Below, one piece after another: positions 59,481-64,000 of a stretch of 64,000 bases of DNA; position 1 is the stretch's first letter; every line of letters begins with the position of its first letter. Below the pieces are notes generated by a model. The model was not told where the DNA came from and ran no database searches. It was given only the letters and a program-made list of their open reading frames with translations. Location: positions 1,054,001 through 1,118,000 of the forward strand of contig PUFA01000314.1 in the NCBI GenBank assembly GCA_003508835.1, read 5' to 3'. A program made the position numbers and the translations under genes. This stretch comes from Eonycteris spelaea (Eukaryota; Chordata; Mammalia; Chiroptera; Pteropodidae).

Positions 59481-59860
59481 CACTATGACTCTGGACGTTG
59501 ATGACAATGATGATAACGCAGACAGATATGTTTCACCTTCCAGGGAATCAGAGGGTGACTGACTGTGTCACCCCAAGGAAAGCCGCTGATGCTAAGCTGC
59601 CAGGCAGGGACGACAGTGGCACCTCCAGGGCGCACCACCGCCGGCGGGTCCCTCCAGGAAGAAGGGACAAAGCCACGGCAGACCGCAGCCGCGCGCCGAC
59701 ACCGCGCGCGCAGGCGCCACCAGGGGCGCCGTCGTGCCACCCGCCCCGCGCGCCGCGGCCCCACGTTTCCGTGGACCCGTCTGCGAATGTGATGAAAAAC
59801 GGGCCGGGGCGGCGGACGGGCGTTCGGCTGAGGCTCCTCTCACGCACCCCGATATTTTCA
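59481..59860. other. CpG-dense segment right of the minisatellite
   Basis: 59630-59840 is among the most CpG-dense parts of the window ('cgcagccgcgcgccgacacc', 'cgcgcgcgcaggcgccacca'). It is short for a classical CpG island but would count as one with relaxed limits. A promoter role is possible but not shown. Confidence 0.5.
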
Positions 59861-61560
59861 TGGCACTGTCCCTGTTGCGCCCACCGGGGACTTCCGCCTC
59901 TCGGCCTCTGAGCAGCGTGTGTCTCCCCCTGTCCCTGCCGGTGGCGGCCTCGGCCACCAGCTCCTGTGTCCCCCCCTTAACCTGTCGTAAACCCAGCGAC
60001 AGGAGTGGACAGGCTGGGTCCAGGGTCAGGTTCAGTGTCCCCATGGAACTTCCAGGCGTTTTCCCCGAAACCACTTGTGCCAGTTTAGGGGCACCAAACA
60101 TCTGTCACAGTCCCGGCTGCCCCGGGTCGTCGCCCACCCTGGGCGCTGTCCACCTTCACGTTTTTATTATGAGTGGGCGCGGAGTGCAATGTCGCCAGAC
60201 ACCCCCAGTGATACCCACCGACTCGATTCTTTTCATGTGCCCATTGGGCGCTGATGTGTGTTTCTTGAGACTTGTCTGCTCACGTCCGTTGTCGTCCAAA
60301 AATGTCTACGGTTTGTCTTCCAGGGCTGGGCTGCAAGTCTTCTTCAGATGCCGCGGACCCCAGGCCTTCATCAGGGGGCCGCCCTGCCCGCAGGCTCCCT
60401 CTGTGTCTGGCCTGCTGGCCTTCTGGCCGGTGCTGAGGCTGGGCCTCGTGTGTGACACATGTCCCCACTCCGGCCGTGTGAACTGGAACGGCCCGTGTCC
60501 CCGGTCCCTGGGCGAGTTCAGGGACCCACTCGGTGGGCCGGCGACTGCTGGTTCTCAGTGTAGACAGAGAAACAACCAGGCTGCTGAGCCAGACCCCAGG
60601 CAGCTCTGCGCCTTGCAGATGCTGCTGACCTCGGCCTCCTTACACTTCGAACCCGGGGTCTGTGACCTCGGTTCTGCAAAGGCCCCTCGGCGAAGCTCCT
60701 CCTGCTTGAGCTGAAGTGTGCAGAGTGGCCGGGACGGGAAGCGGGGGCCAGCTGCGTGCCGTGTCACTTTGTCCCCTCGTCTCAAGGGCGGCCGTCCTGT
60801 GGCCCGTTGTCCAGAGCCTGCAGACCATTGCTTCATGGAATTCCGACTCCCTGTTCCTGCACGAAGCCCCTTTCCGCGGCCACGTGGCCCTCACCCACGG
60901 AAGCAGGGGCGTCCATCCTCCCCTCCTTGGGCTTCTTTCTGTCTGTTACAGACGTGACTCGTATGTGCACAAACCCCCTACGTTCGGATCCGTACGACCA
61001 CTGTCGTTTCCTTGAGGAAAGGGACTGTCCGCCTAGAGACCCGTCTCCTCCCCGGTGCCCAGCAGACGCAGCCGACCGCTGTCACCACGGAGCCCAGCTC
61101 ACCGCCCCACGCTGAACCCCTGGGAGCTGTTTCGAGGCCGCCAAGGTAGTTGTCAGCGGTCCAGCGTGGCTCCTGGCAAAGACCCCCACCCGTTATGCAG
61201 ATGCGGTCCCTCTGCCCAGGGACCTGTCGTCCGCTGCACGTCCTGGGGCTTTGCTGAGTCTTTTCCGCGTTGTGCAAAGTTGTAACGTGTGTCCCCTGCG
61301 TTACACACTCACACCCGCTCCCGTCAGCCTCTCTCACCGCTCACGTTTCTGTTCTGTGCCGTTTCTCGCCAGAGGTGCAAATTGCACAGCCTCAACATGG
61401 TCAGAGAGCACGGAAAACGGAATGGTCTTGTTACAGAGGCTTTTGCGTATTGACGGACTTTGAAGTATTGTCTCTCGTTTTGACCCCAAAATGTATAGGT
61501 ATGCACCTATCCGTGAATACCTTTTACTGGTAACTTCCTGAAAGACAATGTACAGCTTGT
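59861..61560. other. GC-rich unclassified sequence with a 326-codon chance frame
   Basis: The longest open frame in the window, 59734-60714 forward, covers part of this stretch. The translation is rich in Ser, Pro, Arg, Cys and Gly, shows no known domain, and other frames are open over the same DNA (for example 59592-60101 reverse, 169 codons). GC content with few stops explains it. A real gene is not excluded but is not supported. Composition drops sharply to AT-rich at about 61560. Confidence 0.5.
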
Positions 61561-62880
61561 CCACTAGGAAAAGTCAGCATTAAAACTCTTGGAGATGGAG
61601 GTCTGGTAGATGTTTCTTCTTGTCCAATGTAGCAATCAAGATGCTTTTGATTACCAACAGAAGACCCCAAATAAAGTGATTTGGACATAGGTGAAATGTG
61701 TTAGCTTACTTCACCCAAAGTTTGATGATAATAAAGCGATTCTAGGATTAATAAATCTGCTCAATGTTCTTCTGATACTACATATTTTCATCAATTATTA
61801 AACGCATCTGGAATTGGCTTACAAATACGGTTGGACGTAGGAATGTAGTTGTGTTTGTTATTATTTTAGTTCCATATAGATAGGCACTGATGACAGAACC
61901 ATTTATCAAAGAAATTAATCTTGTCAGCTGGTTCCTGCTCAATTAAACCGTTGTCTCAATTACAAATGTATTTTTTTCCCCCTCATATAATTTTATATTT
62001 GGATTCGGTTCTGTAATCTCTTCATTCAGACTTGCATTACTTCTTGCCGGTGGTATAAATGTTGGAGTTTTGTTTGTCTGTTTTTAATACATACGTTTTT
62101 AATATGTGCTACTTTGTATGCATTTAATATGTACATACCTACATCAATAATCTTTTTAATATTTGTATCTGTTTCTCCACCACTATTATCTACTTTAAGT
62201 AACAAGAACTTTATGTTTTAATGTCTGACAAATTATATCACAACACAGACACGTGCACACACATCACTGCACAAACACTATTCCATTCTTTTTCACAATA
62301 TGCCTGGCTCCTGTTGGGACCTTAAGAATAGTTCATCCTTCCCTCCCCCACTCATTGAGGATGTATTGCTATGTAGTCAATTTACATGTTTGTGTTTTAT
62401 AAAGTTAAATATTCAAATCCAGAATAATGGACTCTCTCTACATATTTTCGGCTGTTGTGTTCTGCACTTAAGATTTTACACGTTTCTGCATAAAAATTCT
62501 AAGTCCTTCCTATAATTTTTTTTCAATGAACTCATCGTTTTCAGCATTACGACGAGCCGATGATTTTTTGAACTGTTTTCTAAGAGATTATTATCTCTGC
62601 AGGGACCAAGGAAAAGGAAACTCTATCGATTTGTGTGTATAACTTGCATCGATGCTGTTAATTGACTCTGATAAGATTTGCTTAATTCTAGTTTGTTTTA
62701 ACTAGTCTCCAATTACTCTGCAGACAGAAGTAACTTTGTCTCATGTTCTAACGGTAAAATAAATGTTATCATCTTTGTTGTCCGTGCGTGCGTTTATTAT
62801 CTAAGCAAAACAAACAAATTAATAACAGTGATGGAAATGGATGTCACAGTTTATACCTAACTGGAATAGGAATTTTCCAG
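61561..62880. other. AT-rich, mostly unclassified; probably old LINE and unique DNA
   Basis: A phrase at about 61640-61690 ('accaacagaagaccccaaat') recalls a common old interspersed repeat, not nameable. 62570-62780 has a conserved-non-coding look ('aattgactctgataagattt', 'ctccaattactctgcagaca'). No gene is seen. Confidence 0.35.
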
Positions 62881-63260
62881 AATCCCACTATTAGATCGAT
62901 GGTTGTTGCTTCTGCTGAATAATATTTATCATCTTTGAGTAGTTTGCTCCTATATGTGTTTCACTTAAATTTTTGCTTGTAAGGGCTATTTTATTTTTCA
63001 AATATCTACGTGACATCCATTGGTGTAATTATGTGGATTTTCTCTCTTGATTTTCATTATCATTAATTATATTGATATGATTCCCGAAGTTGAGACATTT
63101 TACATTAATGAAATAAACCTCACTTGATTTTATTATGCTTGGACCTAGAGTTCTGCATACTGTCTGCCAACATTTCATTTAGAATTTTTCATCTGTGCGC
63201 CTAAGTCATTCTATTTTGTTGCTTTAAATTTTACCAGCCAATTTTTAAATTAATGTTACA
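62881..63260 (-). mobile_element. LINE-1 ORF2 fragment (old), reverse orientation
   Basis: 'gtgtaattatgtggattttc', 'cattatcattaattatattg', 'cattttacattaatgaaata', 'aacctcacttgattttatta' and 'ctgccaacatttcatttaga' are antisense of the central ORF2 region of L1. It is very AT-rich and diverged. Confidence 0.65.
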
Positions 63261-63299
63261 CTCGCGTATAAAATGAATTTGGAAAGTTTGCCTATTTTC

Positions 63300-63720
63300 T
63301 ATTGAAGGATAGCAAATTATGTCCCCAAAATATGTCACTTTGGCATGAGGATTATTTTGAGCTGACAGAAATTGAGAAGAAGCAGAAACAAGAAAAAGCC
63401 TGTTTCCTCCACCTCTTTGCTGACACACAGGACATAAATTTGCCAGGTCCCATTTCTACCTTCCCTGCCAGGACCCAGGCTGATCCCTAGAGACAACTTT
63501 AGACCCCGTCCCCGGAGAACCCACATAACAAATCCTACTACCTAGCCTGTAGAATGATTATTATTTGGATATATACCAAAGCCAAGAGTCGGGAAGATGT
63601 TTCTCACAGTTAACGAGTGAAAGATGATCCGTTACTTTCACCAAGCATTGTTTCTGTCCCAAGAATGGCGAGACACGTAACAACAGGTTAGTAAAACCCA
63701 CCATATCACCAAATGAAAAA
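63300..63720 (+). mobile_element. Probable ERV/LTR-derived repeat
   Basis: 'ccaaaatatgtcactttggc', 'atgaggattattttgagctg' and 'gagaagaagcagaaacaaga' resemble the body of an old mammalian LTR-type family seen in many copies elsewhere. The family and borders are uncertain. The frame on the plus strand (62 codons) is not a viral gene I recognise. Confidence 0.4.
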
Positions 63721-64000
63721 GAGTCTCAGGTGTCATGTGTTACTAGGGACCATTCCGCAATGCCATGTCTAGATACAGTGAGAGACCAGGGAACAACCTT
63801 CACATCACGGGCCATCGAAACCATCTTCGAGCCCGGTCCCTTGGCAGGGCCCGCCCAGGAAGGTTTAGCCGTCCCTGGGCCCCTCTGCAGCAAGGACACG
63901 CAGAGGAAATCTCTCTCCGATCCCGAAGGTGCGCAGCTGCCTTGGAGCAATCGATGGCTTTCCGAGGCTTTGCAGGTAGCCTCGTGATAATTAACAGCAC
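63721..64000. other. Unclassified sequence to the window end
   Basis: Moderately GC-rich, nothing recognised. Confidence 0.4.

Noticed and set aside
1..64000. tRNA, snRNA, rRNA or miRNA genes
   Set aside because: No A/B box pair, anticodon-arm set, U-snRNA start or rRNA segment was recognised by eye. Hairpin miRNAs cannot be judged without folding software, so they are not claimed.
1..64000. Intact autonomous transposon or provirus
   Set aside because: All L1 pieces are truncated 3' ends or internal scraps, DNA transposons are non-autonomous, and ERV traces are short and stop-ridden.

Overview
The window looks like ordinary nuclear DNA from a placental mammal, with no bacterial-style gene organisation. 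No protein-coding gene can be supported. Almost all the open frames are short, lie on both strands at once, or run through microsatellites. The recognisable content is interspersed repeats (5'-truncated LINE-1 3' ends, hAT/Charlie-type DNA transposons such as MER20, MIR fragments, ERV/LTR remnants), (CA)n/(TG)n/(GGAA)n microsatellites, CpG-rich blocks and one large minisatellite. The LINE-1 3'UTRs, with phrases such as 'gtacacctgaaactta', 'aaccaatggcaccccgaa' and 'taatattgtatgtcgactg', resemble L1s I associate with bats and some other laurasiatherians. No lineage-specific young SINE (Alu, B1/B2, VES, ERE, CAN) is visible. A bat or related laurasiatherian is the best guess, at moderate confidence and from memory of families only.

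Layout. 1-13 kb: alternating GC/CpG-rich and AT-rich unique sequence with a Charlie3/MER1-type hAT element, an ERV pol scrap, a MER20, an LTR-like piece, microsatellites and two L1 pieces. 13-25.5 kb: a short codon-like open frame, several stretches with the look of conserved non-coding DNA, a head-to-tail pair of L1 3' ends, a reverse L1 and a second Charlie3/MER1-type element. 25.5-37 kb: L1 3' ends in both orientations, two more hAT elements, a MIR and an exact 22-bp tandem duplication. 37-47 kb: mostly GC-rich unclassified sequence with a (GGAA)16 array, a long Z-DNA-prone TG/CG tract and a MER20. 47-57.2 kb: a MIR, a MER20, a strong CpG-island-like region at about 52.6-54.25 kb (the best candidate promoter) and AT-rich flanks. 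57.2-61.56 kb: a GC/CpG-rich block with sharp edges, containing a composite minisatellite of about 1.57 kb. 61.56-64 kb: AT-rich DNA with a degraded reverse L1 and an LTR-like end.

The most unusual features are: (i) the 57.9-59.5 kb minisatellite, built from 30/31-bp units with a roughly 145-bp block recurring four times as a higher-order repeat; (ii) its setting in an island of CpG-rich DNA between AT-rich flanks; and (iii) an apparent excess of A/T-to-G/C changes, including new CpGs, in the old L1 copies. Together these would fit a region of high recombination or GC-biased gene conversion, such as subtelomeric or pseudoautosomal DNA. That is inference and needs computation.
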